DNA of 64,000 nucleotides from Glycine soja (lineage: Eukaryota > Streptophyta > Magnoliopsida > Fabales > Fabaceae). Location of the stretch: the NCBI RefSeq assembly GCF_004193775.1, contig NC_041018.1, positions 31,765,940-31,829,939 on the forward strand, read 5' to 3'. Below, one piece after another: positions 1 to 12,004 of the stretch; position 1 is the first letter of the stretch; each line of letters starts with the position of its first letter. The position numbers were made by a program, and so were the translations under genes. Below the pieces are notes generated by a model that ran no database searches, was not told the origin of the DNA, and saw only the letters and a program-made list of their open reading frames with translations.

Positions 1-398
1 TAACATTTTAAAACATTGGTAATCGATTACATGATTATGGTAATCGATTACAACTTTGTAAATCAGTTTTGAAAACAATGTTGGCTACTGGTAATCGATT
101 CTGGTAATCGATTACCAGAGAGTAAAACTCTTTGGTAAAAGATTTTTCTTTTTGAAAAATTCTTGTGCTATTCAATGTTTTGAAAAAACTCTTTTTAATA
201 CTTATCTTGATTGAGTCTTCTCTTGATTCTTCAATCTTGAGTCTTGATTCTTTACTTGAATCTTGATCTTGATTATTCTTGAATCTTGAATCTTGATCTT
301 GATTCTTGAAACTTGTTTGACTCTTGATTCTTTGGAACTTTCTTGACTCTTGATTCTTTGGCCTCATCATAATAATCTTGGAAGGCATTGCTTCCACA
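1..398 (-). mobile_element. Partial LTR of the TGTAGAAGC family, cut by the window edge
   Basis: Read on the minus strand this begins TGTGGAAGCAATGCC at 398 and runs into a tract of AATCAAGAGTCAAG-type repeats, followed by several copies of GGTAATCGATTACC near 30-115. The same order (TGTAGAAGC start, caag-rich tract, then GGTAATCGATTACC palindromes) is seen in the two complete solo LTRs at 13213-14829 and 18931-20021, so this is a third copy in the opposite orientation. The open reading frame covering most of it is simply the repeat read through and is not a gene. The other end lies outside the window, so solo versus full-length status cannot be told. Confidence 0.7.
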
Positions 399-1029
399 CT
401 TTTGTGAAAAACTAATTTTGATTATGATATAAAACTTTGGCCATTCAAATCAATTCTTTATCCATATATGTGATACAATATTATACTTGTAGTGGAAAAA
501 AAAAACAACAATCCCTAATTTCATAATTAAGGTTCATAACATTCGAGGAGAAATATAATTAATGGAGAATCATATAATTTTACAACACATGCTTTGATAC
601 CACATGTAAGTTATGGTCTTTTAGGGTTCAATAATAAAAAACCAAACAGTATCTTAAAATCAATTATTCTCATAAATATTAGATAAATAATGTGTATCTT
701 TCTTCATAGTGAGACTTCTCTCCGGTGCGCTTTTATTCCTTAAAAGAGGAGAGAAACAAGATTTCGCTTCCTTTGACTCTCCTTTTTATTCTCTCTATAT
801 TTTTTTATGGCTAAGGTTAAGAGAATACTTTAATGTCAGGAAAGTGATCTTATTTTATGTTAGTAGGTGTTAGCCCATTTAAACCACTGGTCCCATCAAA
901 AAGTAGTTATCTCTAAAAACTACTCCACTTAAGTCCACGACCCATTTACAATTTAGTCCATAATCATTAATCATTTATTTATCGTCCCTTACTATGTCAC
1001 AAGCCTCTCACATGAGACATTAAATCTTA
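399..1029. other. AT-rich non-coding stretch
   Basis: No convincing coding potential, RNA gene or repeat border seen. Contains short poly-A and CT tracts only. Confidence 0.6.
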
Positions 1030-1555
1030 CAAGTTATTGGTAACTGTCTAGTATATTAAAATGAATTATTTAGTTCTTAAAATATAATAATATTTAAAAT
1101 AGCAATGATCTTAGTTCCTTCTTTGATACTATCATACTGTATAGTGTTTTCATAGTTGTTCATTACGTGTCGCTATCCAAGATTGATATGGATTTGTATG
1201 AGCAACTCTTCATTGATACTTGCGAACTCCTATGTATGTTTAACATGTATACACTTTCTTTCATTTGGTATATCATTATGGTATATTGGTCTATGTTGTA
1301 TGGATTCACAAAGTACTTGGAGAACATTGGGAATGCCATCTTGATTGTAATATCTAAGATGAAATTCACCATTACCAATAATCAACCTGAAACACACAGA
1401 CACACATATGCAACATAGACCAAATACTAAACTATAGAAATACTACCTACTAGTTCAGCATAACAATAACAAATAAAAGTGTAAAGATGTTGAACATATA
1501 CAGGTATTCACAGGTACCCATGAAGAGTTGCCCAAACAAATCATTATCAATCTTA
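1030..1555. repeat. Duplicated segment, copy 1, with an inner inverted-repeat unit
   Basis: This segment matches 3037-3957 over its whole length once the MITE in the second copy is removed. Shared landmarks include agttattggtaa, catagtgttttcatagttg, acctactagttcagcataac and taaagatgttgaacatat. Inside it, 1179-1554 has ends that are inverted repeats of each other: aagattgatatggatttg at the left and the complement of caaatcattatcaatctt at the right, continuing inward for about 70 bases. That inner unit (376 bp) could be an old MITE. The short ORFs in both strands here are shadows of this repeat. Confidence 0.75.
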
Positions 1556-2737
1556 TCAGCCTAACTCTATATAGAGGATTGCTAACATACTTTCACCCTT
1601 TTTTAGTTGGAGTAGGTTAACAATCTATGCCAAAAATTTTGGACCATAAAACCAATTATTTCTTTTGTTTTCATAAATTCCTTTAGGGATCTTAAAGTCA
1701 TTTAGCATTTATTTATTTATTTATATTAAAAAATCTTTATTTCTTTCTCTTTCTACGCACTTATGATCAAATGTCACCCAAATTTTCCAGAAGGATTGCT
1801 TTGGTTCTTCAAACTCATCTCTAGCACAAATTTTCTCACGACTCTTGCTCTAATTTTCCCATCCTTCCTGCCTCATTAAGCATTCTGGATTTGTTTTTAA
1901 TGGCTATTTTTCCCAATAAGCTTTCTTTTTTGTAACTCTGAGGGTGGAATCTGAACCTCTCATTTTCCTAATTATATTCGACATAGAAATTCTACGGCTA
2001 ACAGTTCTCCCAGTTGTACTAGTCATCCTTGCCAAACCATGTTAGTGGTGACGATAGTGGTCATGACGACGATCACGGTGATCGTGACGGTTGACAATCA
2101 TGGTGGTGGTTGTGATGGCAGCCATGGCAGTTGTGATGGAAACGGTCATGACGGTGGTGGTGGTTGTAACACCCTGACGAATCACACTAGAAAGAGAGAG
2201 ATCCAAAGGTTGTGCAAGTATTGGACTGTACAATTGAAAATGACTTAAATGAACTAATTAGTACTACCTATACAAACAAGATGAATCTACTTTTTAGTAG
2301 ACCACCACTTAAGAACTCCACAGTTAAGTGTGTTTGCCTTGGAGTAGTTATGAGATAAATGACCTTCTGGAAAGTTTTTCTAGAAAGTATGTGAGTGAGG
2401 ACAAAACATGCTACAAAGTCTCGTGTTGGTTTGTGAGGACAGTCAATGATCTTGAAAGCCATCGAAGTAGATTGTCGAGGTCTCGGAAATAACTACCTAC
2501 AATGATCATGTTGGTGACAAGTTTGGGATATTTTAGGATGACATAAATTAAATCTTTAAGATATTTAATTTTTTGTTTGGTAAATTTTTTAGAGATTTTG
2601 TGGTTAAATAAAGTTTTAATTTGAATTTTAAAATGTTTTAATCTTAGTCTTTCATTTTAATCTAAAAGTTGAGATTGACCATTCTCATTATCACATAAGA
2701 TGGTCATTCTCTTATGATACATCCTCTCTCTCTCTCT

Positions 2738-2772
<35 letters not shown>

Positions 2773-3036
2773 TTGGATTTGTCTAAAATCTTTGCATGAA
2801 TCTCCACCACTCTTTGATGTTTCAAGTCTGTTCCAACTCAACCAATGCAGGTTCCTCCTGCTACTCTCCCCAGAATCGAATCTAGCAATCATTACTTTAA
2901 TTTCTTTGCAAAGAGAATTGAGAAGTTGCTCTTTATTTGCAATGGATTTTACTCGCCCCATTTTTTCTTGTTGATTCCTTTTTTTGTTCTGTTATATATT
3001 TTATTTTTATTATTTTGTTTTGTCTTGTGTTTTTTA
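1556..3036. other. Non-coding stretch with simple repeats
   Basis: Holds a GGT/GAC-type low-complexity block at about 2039-2170 that gives His/Asp/Thr- or Gly/Asp-rich translations in every frame, and a CT tract followed by a TA microsatellite at about 2725-2769. I see no gene. Confidence 0.55.
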
Positions 3037-3957
3037 GGTTAGTTATTGGTAATTGTTAGGGGGTGCCCATGATTTGGGTATTTACATAACTATAATTAAC
3101 CTAATAAATAATTAGATTGTAAGTGGGTATTCTAACTATAACCATAATTAGTTTTTAAAATATGAGTATAATTTGATATAACTAGTTATTATTTTTAATA
3201 CCAATTATATAACAAGTTATATCTAAAACCAATTACATAACTAGTTATGGATGAATAAAAATAAATTATTTAAAATAATAATTTCTATAAAACTAGTTAT
3301 AGTTTTATAACTATAACTATTTTTTGAATAAAAAAAAGTTATTTAAAATACCCATAACTATAAATTTGGTTATAGTTTTATACCTACTTTTATATAACTA
3401 GTTATAGTTATTTTTTCAAACTATTTTTTAGCATCCCTAGTAATCGTCCGATACATTATAATAAGTTATTTAGTTCATAAAATATAATAATATTTAAAAT
3501 AACAATGATTTTACTTCCTACTTTGAGATTGTCACATTTTATAGTGTTTTCATAGTTGACCATTATGTGTCACTATCCAAGATTGATAAGGATCTGTATG
3601 GGCAACTCTTCATTGATACATGTGAACACCTATGTATGTTTAACATCTTCTCACTTTCTTTCATTTGATATATACCATGGTATATTAGTTTATGCTGCAT
3701 GGATTCATAAAGCACTTGGACACATTGGAAATGGAATCCTGGTTGTAATATCTAAGATGAAATTCATCATTACCAATATTCAGCCTAAAACACACACGCA
3801 TATGCAACATTGACCAATATGCTTGACTTTAGAAATACTACCTACTAGTTCAACATAACAAAAACAAATAAAAGTAACTATAAAGATGTTGAACATATAT
3901 AGGTATTCGCAGATTTGTATGAAAAGTTGTCCATACAAATCGATCCTTATCAATCTT
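3037..3957. repeat. Duplicated segment, copy 2, carrying a MITE
   Basis: Direct repeat of 1030-1555. The alignment is interrupted only by the MITE at 3057-3439. The inner inverted-repeat unit is at 3579-3957, with left end aagattgataaggatctg and a right end that is its complement (gatccttatcaatctt), about 70 bases paired with some mismatches. Copy 2 retains better pairing between its two arms than copy 1. Confidence 0.75.
3057..3439. mobile_element. hAT-type MITE with 8-bp target duplication
   Basis: The element starts TAGGGGGTGC and its complement end starts TAGGGATGCT, giving short terminal inverted repeats. It is flanked by gtaattgt (3049-3056) and gtaatcgt (3440-3447), an 8-bp duplication with one mismatch, the size made by hAT transposases. 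The 383-bp interior is AT-rich with repeated taactagttat motifs and has no coding capacity. The related copy of the host segment at about 1040-1047 (gtaactgt) is the unoccupied site. Confidence 0.75.
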
Positions 3958-3958
3958 A

Positions 3959-3960
<2 letters not shown>

Positions 3961-4003
<43 letters not shown>
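3961..4003. repeat. TA microsatellite
   Basis: About 21 uninterrupted TA dinucleotides directly beyond the end of the second duplicated segment. Confidence 0.95.
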
Positions 4004-4006
<3 letters not shown>

Positions 4007-4742
4007 CTGATTTATGTATAGGATTTCATTCAAGTCATGATTGGGAACTAGTGATTAATTTTGTCTATAAAAATTTTAGATTATTCAATTCAATTATTAA
4101 CCAAAAGAAAATTCAAAAAATAACATTTAGATCACTCAAATTTTAATATTTTTATGAATCAATAATTAAATTTAATGAATGTATTTAGATTAATTGTATT
4201 CATATGGGATAATAATAAAAGGTCGGGATCCATTTATAGAAGGTGTAAATTATTTAGACTTACACTAAATCTCGTCCATTAAAACAAGTTAATCTAATGG
4301 TTAAAACTATTTGTGTTAAAAAAATAAATTAAAAGGTTTAAGTGAGTCACGTGACTTTTTTTTCATATGCCTTTTCAGTTTTTAAACCATGTCCATAGAT
4401 GCCATTGAACTTTATAAGCCGCATAACCCGTGCCGATGGCCACCGCCTTTCTTCCCAATAAATTTCCCGACCAAACTTTTTCGCACCAACGATTCACTTT
4501 CTCCTTTCTCATAGCTAATCTCTCACTTTCAGAGGAAACTTGGTTTGTTCCAGCCTCTTGTGACTCCCTCTTTTTTGGTCATATGGATTGTCTCCTTGAG
4601 ATAGGAGTTTATTACTTCCTTTATCTCCAGCCTGATCCTCTGTCTATTCTTAAGTTAGTCGACAACTATCTAAGTGTTGAATGACCCCTTCTACAAGCTC
4701 TACCTCCAGTCCTTATTGACCACCAGTCAAAATAATTAAACT
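4004..4742. other. AT-rich stretch next to the LINE relic
   Basis: No gene seen. The minus strand of 4430-4740 may be a decayed continuation of the LINE ORF1 that ends around 4743, but stops in all frames prevent a firm call. Confidence 0.4.
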
Positions 4743-5454
4743 TCATTTCTCTTGGCTCAACCTACTTGTCCTTTGATGGGAGTTTTTGTTCAACCCGCAA
4801 CAATTTGTTGATCCCCCAAAGGCTACATTTTTCTTGCATGTAGCCATATTGTTTATGGAGAGAGGCCCTAAGCTAGGGGCCAAATGGAAGACTATCCAAA
4901 TTTTCCTTGGCACCTCCATCTCTTTCTTTGCACTTTTTAAAATTATGATCAAGGCTCCCACAACAGTAACAAAAATTCCCCAATATCTCATACTTAAAGA
5001 AGCTCTTTTTTGGCCCATTCTCGCCACATCCGATCATCATTCCCCTCTTGAGTGGTTTGCAGATATCAATCAAAACCCTTACCCCAATGGTTGTTCCCAA
5101 CCGACTCTCCTCTGAAGCATCCCAATCGATAATTTTTCCCAAAGCATTGCCCACAATAGACGTAGTGTCTTTTGTCCTTAGCCTCATTGGTAGATCATAT
5201 ATTTGAACCCAAAATTAAGCATTTTTAAGAGTAATCTCCTCTAAAGTTTTGTCCTTTGGGAGCTTGCTAATGATGATGAGCTTCTTGTGAAAATTCTAGG
5301 GGGCTCTGTTCAAAATCAACTATTTGTCTACTTCTTTGAAGAGTTGGAAGGTGTATAGATTCCTCCCCACATCTCGTATCTTTATACCTCCGCGCACTTA
5401 CCACACACCAGCCATGGTTGTATTGAATGCTTTTGGATTGATTGAATCACCCAT
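4743..5454 (-). pseudogene. LINE ORF1 relic (DUF4283 plus CCHC zinc knuckle)
   Basis: Reading from a start at 5454 (MGDSINPKAFNTTMAGVW) the minus strand gives a DUF4283-like region, with phrases such as RDVGRNLYTFQLFKEVDK, then WVQIYDLPMRLRTKD and a CX2CX4HX4C zinc knuckle (CYCCGSLDHNFKKC) at 4930-4971. This order is typical of the nucleic-acid-binding ORF1 protein of plant LINE retrotransposons, which coats the element's RNA. Several in-frame stops before residue 90 and the absence of any endonuclease or reverse-transcriptase ORF nearby show that it is a dead 5' piece. The plus-strand ORF over the same bases is its shadow. A host DUF4283 gene is possible but less likely. Confidence 0.75.
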
Positions 5455-5877
5455 CAATCACCTTCTAGAGATCCGTAGAGAAAACTCACATACAGGCTAA
5501 GGGATAACAAAAAATTGGGAGAAGAAAGGAAAAGAATGGTGTCTTGAGGGAGGCCCTTACGAGCTGTTAGAGTGACACTAGAAAACTATCAAACCCTAGG
5601 AGAGAAGAAAGGGGTGCACAAGATTGTGTTGTTATACTTATACAATGAAGGCTTTAAATGAAATATCCAATACCCTTTTTAATGATATCTTTTATTTGCC
5701 GACAAAAAAAAAACTTACATTGTTAGATTGAATAAACATTTTAGACCATAATGATTGTTACTTGATCTGATGTGTGGCCACAAAACAACCATGAATTACT
5801 TTTTAGCTAAATTATTATAAGCCATCATATTAATTGAATTTAATAGATATGATTTGGTGTAAGTCTTTAGACTTAAC
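5455..5877. other. Non-coding flank of the LINE relic
   Basis: On the minus strand this lies upstream of the LINE ORF1 start and could be its 5' untranslated region up to about 5640. Nothing else recognised. Confidence 0.4.
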
Positions 5878-6240
5878 ACGTTTGGTAGGGGGAGAAACTT
5901 CTAGTTTCCTAGGAATCCTAGTTTCCCATGTTTTTGTATCTATTTAAAAATATTAGAGAGAATGTTTTTTTAACTAGTTTTTCCATAAAAACTTTTTTAT
6001 GAAGGGATGTGAGAATCTTAATTTTCTCAAGTTAATTTTTTTTAATACAGTCATAAAATATCATGTTACTTTTATTAAATTAAAGTAATTATTAAAAATA
6101 TTATATAATTCTTTGGTTTCAAAGAAATTTATCTAAATATTCACAATGGTCAACCAAATAGATTTTATTGGTTCCTAATAAACATCATTCCTAAAAATCA
6201 TGATTCCAAGATGTGAAAAAACTTCTCCTCCTATACAAAA
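5878..6240. mobile_element. Possible MITE with imperfect terminal inverted repeats
   Basis: The left end gtttggtagggggagaaact resembles the complement of the right end (gttttgtataggaggagaag), and the next bases (ctaggaatcctag against ggaatcatgatttttagg) also look related. The interior is about 360 bp, AT-rich and non-coding. I could not find a convincing target-site duplication, so the superfamily stays open. Confidence 0.35.
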
Positions 6241-6927
6241 CTAAAATTTTGAAGGGATAAGTTTTTCATGTACATTTCTAAACTACATAAGATTATGCTT
6301 TTAATGAATATTGATAAAATTAATTTTGAATAAAATAAATATTGTATCATTGAATTTTGATAAAATTGACTCTTTATGTCTATACTTAATTATCTTTTGT
6401 CTCAAAAAAATATCTTTACTAGCTATCTCTTTCAATGTGTCATTTTTAATCTTTATTTTTGTATTTAAATTTAATTTATTTTTTAAAAGTTATCAATATT
6501 AAAAATGATTTTGCATTATAATTTATATCATTCATTTTATAAATAAAAAATATAATTTATATATTTAAAATATTTATTTATCATAAATTATAATTATAAT
6601 ATAATTTTATCATTATTTTGATTTTCTTCCTTAATTTTTTTATTTTTAGTGTAAATTATATTTATTTTACTTTTCTTTCTTAAAACACTTTAGATAGTTA
6701 AACAATAAAAAAGCGTTGTCCAAAACGCTATAGGAACAAAAAAATAAAACAAATATAATTTATAATGATTAAAAATTAAAAAAAAGACTTAAAAGGATAA
6801 AAAACAAAAAAAATATTAAATTACAAAACTAAAAGGATATTTAAGACTATAATTTATACATTAAAAAATATTATGAATTATATTGATAAAAATAAATATT
6901 TATTATATAAAATATACATACTAAAAT

Positions 6928-6930
<3 letters not shown>
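6241..6930. other. Very AT-rich non-coding stretch
   Basis: Dominated by short A/T words. No gene or clear repeat border seen. Confidence 0.55.

Positions 6931-6985
<55 letters not shown>
6931..6985. repeat. AT microsatellite
   Basis: About 27 AT dinucleotides. The long Tyr/Ile runs in the ORFs crossing it come from this repeat. Confidence 0.95.
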
Positions 6986-6987
<2 letters not shown>

Positions 6988-9900
6988 GACAAGGTGGATC
7001 GAGGAGGACTCATCCTTACCCCCCCTTAGATCCGTGGAGATAGGTCTTGTAATTAATAGTGAAAAGGCCATAACTCTCCCAAGCGTCAAGTTCAAGGGAT
7101 GGCTTAGGTAAGTAAGTGTCCCTGTTTTAGGCACTTGAAAAACAGTACTTTCGGAATCGCTACTTTGATTTGTTAAAGACTATGATTCTTTTTTAAGCAC
7201 ATTAATACCACACTATATAATTGGATATTGATAACAACCCATCACTTCGGATGGGATTGCAGAAACTTCTCTTAGCCAACCCTTTTTAAAGTCTAGGCTC
7301 TCTTCTTTTTTTTTTTTTATTTCTTTCTGCCTCCATCATTACCATTGTGCCACTGTTGGGTTATAACTATATCTATCACAAATCAAACTAGAATAAGTGA
7401 AAAAGGATTATAGAATGATGTCATGTAAAAAATATATATATCCCTCATACAATCACAACTTATATGTATAGTATGTTTATTAATTTTTATAATTATTTTA
7501 AAATCATATTAATTATAAATTATGATTACACACAATATAAAAATATTTTACACTCGCTATAATATCCTCAAAACTCAGAATAAACCTATTGTTTTGTTTA
7601 TCTCTTTGCTTGATTCCTTTATTTATCCTGGTGGAGTTTTACTTTGCATTATTATGAAGAGAAATATTAGTGACATTTTCTTTTTAACACTGGTGGTTTG
7701 CTAAAATTTATTAAAGATCAATATATAATTTTGGAGAATATTTTCATCAATGTTTATATCTACTAAGTTAAATATGAGATTCATTAAAATTGGTGATTAT
7801 TAACAAATTTCAATCAATCACATATAGAGTGTTAAAGAATGGGTGTGTAGCATTTTTCTACTATTAAATATATGTAGTATAATTTATGTGCTATTAGGTA
7901 ATTGATTTTGATATATGTTTTTTTATGATGATGCATGTAAGGTAAGTATTTCATTCCAAACACAATCTTGAAAGTGTTTAAAATCTGCATCTAAACTAAT
8001 TTTCAACCATAAAACTGTTTTCATTGACAAATGACTCTTAAAACGCTCCTTTTCAAAATGATTCAAACGTATAATAAAGGAGCGGATTTATTAATTAATG
8101 ATGTCTTGAGAGTATTACTTAAAATTTGAAATATAAATTAGTAAACACCAAATAGAGAAATTTAATTTTTAAAAATATATAAAAAAAATTTAAGTAACTT
8201 AAAGAATTTAATTAAAGATAAATATATCATATTATGTACTTTTCAACATAAAATAATCATATTATGTACTTTTTGGTTAACATATTTGCTTCTATAGAAA
8301 CGTCCATTATTTGATCGAATACAACGGTGAATGGAAATACAAGCACAGCCTTCAAGGGATTGAAATCACTTTTTTGTCTCTTTAATTACTTTTTTCTTTT
8401 CTGAAAACTATCATTCTCTCTCAATTGTTTATTTCTTGTGTTATTAACTTATATATGTGGTGAGCTTAGCTAATACCCTTGATTAGAAACAAGATTTAAA
8501 TTCAACTCTTTTGGCAGTGAGAGTTAGCTTTATCACGAGAAGAGTAGCACTTAAACTGTCACGAAAGCCCAAAAGTACAACATATGGGTGGTGAAGTTCG
8601 TGAGTGAGTGAGTAGTCACAAGACGGAAAGGCACTAAACACGAGACAAATAACAATTTTGACAAAGTGAAAAACATTTGATGGTGCCAATTACTAGTACA
8701 AGATAGATATTGTTGCATTATATGAAAGTTGACCTTCAAATTATTTATGCCTTATTATTTTTAAAGAATATTGATATTCAAAAGTTTTAGAAGAAGGCAT
8801 CTTGCAAGATGAGGAAGTGTATGTATGAATTAAAGTTTGCAAATTAACTTTGATGAGTTAAAGTTTGTAGGAAGTATTACATTATCTTTTTTAAATACGG
8901 TGTAATTTATATATATGTTGGATAACACCACTTAATAATAATTGATTTTAAATTAGAATATAATATGATATCACATATTATAGCTCGTTTCTTATCTGTT
9001 TTAACTGGTATTTATGTCACGTGTTAAGAAATTTCATATAGTCATTCTCAATTTTTGGAGTACAATTTATATACTTGTTGAATAGTTTTACAAATTGATT
9101 TTAAATTGAAATTTAATAAAATTTAAGTTTATAAAGGTATTTTAAGTCTTATTTGTTTAAAACTAAGTTTTCAAGGCAAAATTTTTCTTTTAATTAACAT
9201 AATTTTTAGATAATCAAATATGATCCAGACTGATTTACTCTCGATCATACTTTTAAAATAATCTTACCTGAAATACAAACATACTCAAAGACAACTAATC
9301 TCAGCAAAGATTTATATAGTTCAATTTATATATCATCTATGAACAAGAGAAATTTGCAAATCAGACCCAATTACCGAAATCACAACTAGAGTGAGCAAAA
9401 TACTCGACCAAATGTGTCAAGTTCTGTTGGCAATAGGGTATGCCTTTAATTCTAAGAACATAGCCCTCCATGATGTACATGATGCACAGATACTTGAAAG
9501 AGAAAGGATAGGAGTCTCGTGGATGTGTGGTATAAGTCCCATGTGAGGTGTCACATACATACTATTAGGGTTGCATACAAACAGGTCCAGCACCAATTAA
9601 GGTGTGGACCGTTTTGCTTGTGAAAGTGTCACTTTTTAAATCACACAAGAATCTAAATCTTAGGCATGTTGGTTTGGTGGTGACAATGTGTGTGTGAGAG
9701 AGAGTCATGGGGGTCATGATTTCTATGAAAATCCACAAAAAAAAAAAAAAAAAAACCCACTAGAGCCTAAAATCCCACTAAAGCTATAAAAGTGCGTTGA
9801 TGATTTGGTAAGTCCTGTTTCACTTGGCCTTTTGCTCTCTTAGTGGGAAGTGACGGTGAATAAATTTTTTGTGGCGTACGTCTTCTCAAAGCATTGAAAT

Positions 9901-10367
9901 TATTATAATCTGAACTATCATGCAAAAGATAATGACATAGAGAGATTTATTTATATATTTGTACTATAAAAATGTCCATGTGAAGACCACATCAAAGGGT
10001 TGTTGAAGGCCAGAAATTAATTTCCCTCCCCTAAGAGTCTTCTAATTTTTCTTGTTTCTCTATGAACCACACAAACTCACATACCATGACAAAGGGTTAT
10101 AGATACGTATCCAAATTCATCATTTTATGTGTGGGGATGAGAGTTTGATTCTACGGTTTCAATGGCCATACCACAAGCTAGGTCAAATGGTAAACTGTTC
10201 TATGCGTGTTTTCTTATACATTTTTTGTATCTTCTCGGGTGCTATTTTCAGAATCTCTTTCTGACTTTTTGCCGTTTAGATTTTTTTTTTTTTTTTTTAT
10301 AATTTACTTGGTGGTGACATGAAACTTGTTACATTTTTTAACCAATTTGTCAGAGCCATTTCCACGT
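6986..10367. other. Intergenic AT-rich DNA without a recognisable gene
   Basis: The only less AT-rich islands are about 7000-7130 and 9400-9700. Neither gives a protein that I recognise. Contains a poly-A run at about 9737-9755 and poly-T at about 10280-10297. No tRNA cloverleaf noticed. Confidence 0.5.
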
Positions 10368-10377
10368 GTTCATAGCT
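10368..10377. repeat. Left target-site duplication of the foldback element
   Basis: gttcatagct, matching gttcttagct at 11171-11180 with one mismatch. Confidence 0.75.
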
Positions 10378-11170
10378 GGCAAATTTCTCAAACTAGATTA
10401 CTTTTAGAAACTAATTCCCAAAAGGGGGCTGTTTTGAAACTTTTTTCAGGGGGGGTCTGTTTTTGAAGGGGACTCGCCAGTGGGGTTGGCGAGTTGGACA
10501 CGTGGCAGCGCCTGGGGGACTCGCCAGTGGGGTTGGCGAGTTGCTGTCCACGTGGCGGGTCCCGCCACTCGTACTGACGAAATGCTTTTTACGGAAAAAA
10601 ATAATTTTAACTTCAAACGCGTATAACTTTTGATAGGAATGTCCGTTTGAGGCCCATAATATGTCAAAATGCTCGAAATTGAATGAAGAATCCCTTGGCA
10701 AATACCCGAAGGGGATTTGGTCAACTCATTTTCCCAAAAAATGGATTTAAGATTCAACCACCCATTTTTTTAATCTTAAATCCTATTTTTGAGCTACTTA
10801 GAGGCATTTTTTGGGAAAATGAGTTGACCAAATTCCCTTTGGGTATTTGCCAAGGGATTCTTCATTCAATTTCGAGCATTTTGACATATTATGGGCCTCA
10901 AACGGACATTCCTATCAAAAGTTATACGCGTTTGAAGTTAAAATTTTTTTTTTCCGTAAAAAGCATTTCGTCAGTACGAGTGGCGGGACCCGCCACGTGG
11001 ACAGCAACTCGCCAACCCCACTGGCGAGTCCCCCAGGCGCTGCCACGTGTCCAACTCGCCAACCCCACTGGCGAGTCCCCTTCAAAAACAGACCCCCCCT
11101 GGAAAAAGTTTCAAAACAGCCCCCTTTTGAGAATTAGTTTCTAAAAGTAACCTAGTTTGAGAAATTTGCC
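10378..11170. mobile_element. Foldback (long hairpin) element, Mutator-like by target duplication
   Basis: Two arms of about 370 bases are near-perfect inverted repeats: 10378-10760 pairs with 10800-11170, leaving a loop of only about 40 bases. The outer end is ggcaaatttctcaaactag on both sides. Each arm holds two copies of the GC-rich motif ggggactcgccagtgg joined to ggttggcgagtt, separated by cacgtggcag. The 10-bp flanking duplication fits Mutator-type insertion (9-11 bp). The ORFs found inside on both strands mirror each other and are products of the palindrome, not genes. Transcription through it would give a long double-stranded RNA hairpin. No transposase is encoded, so it must have been moved in trans. 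Confidence 0.85.
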
Positions 11171-11180
11171 GTTCTTAGCT
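11171..11180. repeat. Right target-site duplication of the foldback element
   Basis: gttcttagct, partner of 10368-10377. Confidence 0.75.
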
Positions 11181-11750
11181 AGTATTGATTGCGACTGCCA
11201 CGCCAAGAAGTCACTTTTTCTCCTTTGTTTTCTTAAAAAGTATCACTTTAATAATATTCTAATCACCTCAGAAAAAAATTCACAGCTTTAGAATTTGAGA
11301 AAAACAATGTACTTCATAGGCCAATTTTAGAATTTCAGTCTAGTCTTTCTCCCTTTAATAATTTATAGGATTAAGAGAGTGACATTAACCACTAACCAAT
11401 TTGATTAATTTTGGGTAGAGAAAATCATATTACAACAAGTAAAACAAATTTTAACAGAAGTTGAAAAATTTTAACTTAAAAAATGAATAAAATTAATTCT
11501 AAGCATAGAACCACAAAAAAAATAACGCACTCATATTTGCATTTCAAGAGTACTTTATTACCTTCAAATAAAATTAATTTTTCCAAGCTCAGCTTTTAAA
11601 ATATCATTCTGAACATAACTCATAAATTATATTTATTAACATTAGTTTCTAAAATCACTCAAAATCAATTCTACAAGAATCTATTCCAAACGAAGCCCAA
11701 GACAGTTTATCTTGAGAAAGAAAAGAAGGTTGGAAATTCCTTCGGGCACC
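11181..11750. other. Non-coding spacer
   Basis: AT-rich DNA between the foldback element and the left end of the MULE. Nothing recognised. Confidence 0.5.
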
Positions 11751-12004
11751 CAGTATTTTTGCTGGGCACCCAATGAATTTTCTAAATGCCAAAAATACCC
11801 TTAGGTTATAAATAGCATGTGGATTTTTTTTATTTCTGCAGCGCCAATTTTTTTCAGCAACTCAATGTACATTGCTTTCGTTAAGGATGGTTTGAAAGCG
11901 TATTTGTTCTCCGGTTGTGTACATGCGAGGAGTATACGGTGGATTCTGGTCGATTTTCGTTGCCAGAGAAGAAGAGGTATGTGAAATACATATGAATTGT
12001 TGAT

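Noticed and set aside
4430..4684. 84-codon plus-strand ORF
   Set aside because: No domain, and it lies over the probable LINE tail on the other strand.
6871..7134. 87-codon minus-strand ORF with a Tyr/Ile run
   Set aside because: Much of it is the AT microsatellite. The rest (MPKTGTLTYLSHPLNLTLGR) is not a family that I know.
8483..8739. Two overlapping minus-strand ORFs
   Set aside because: No domain, no splice context, AT-rich surroundings.
10411..11144. ORFs of 96-153 codons on both strands
   Set aside because: They mirror each other because the region is a perfect hairpin. No known domain, and codons follow the palindrome.
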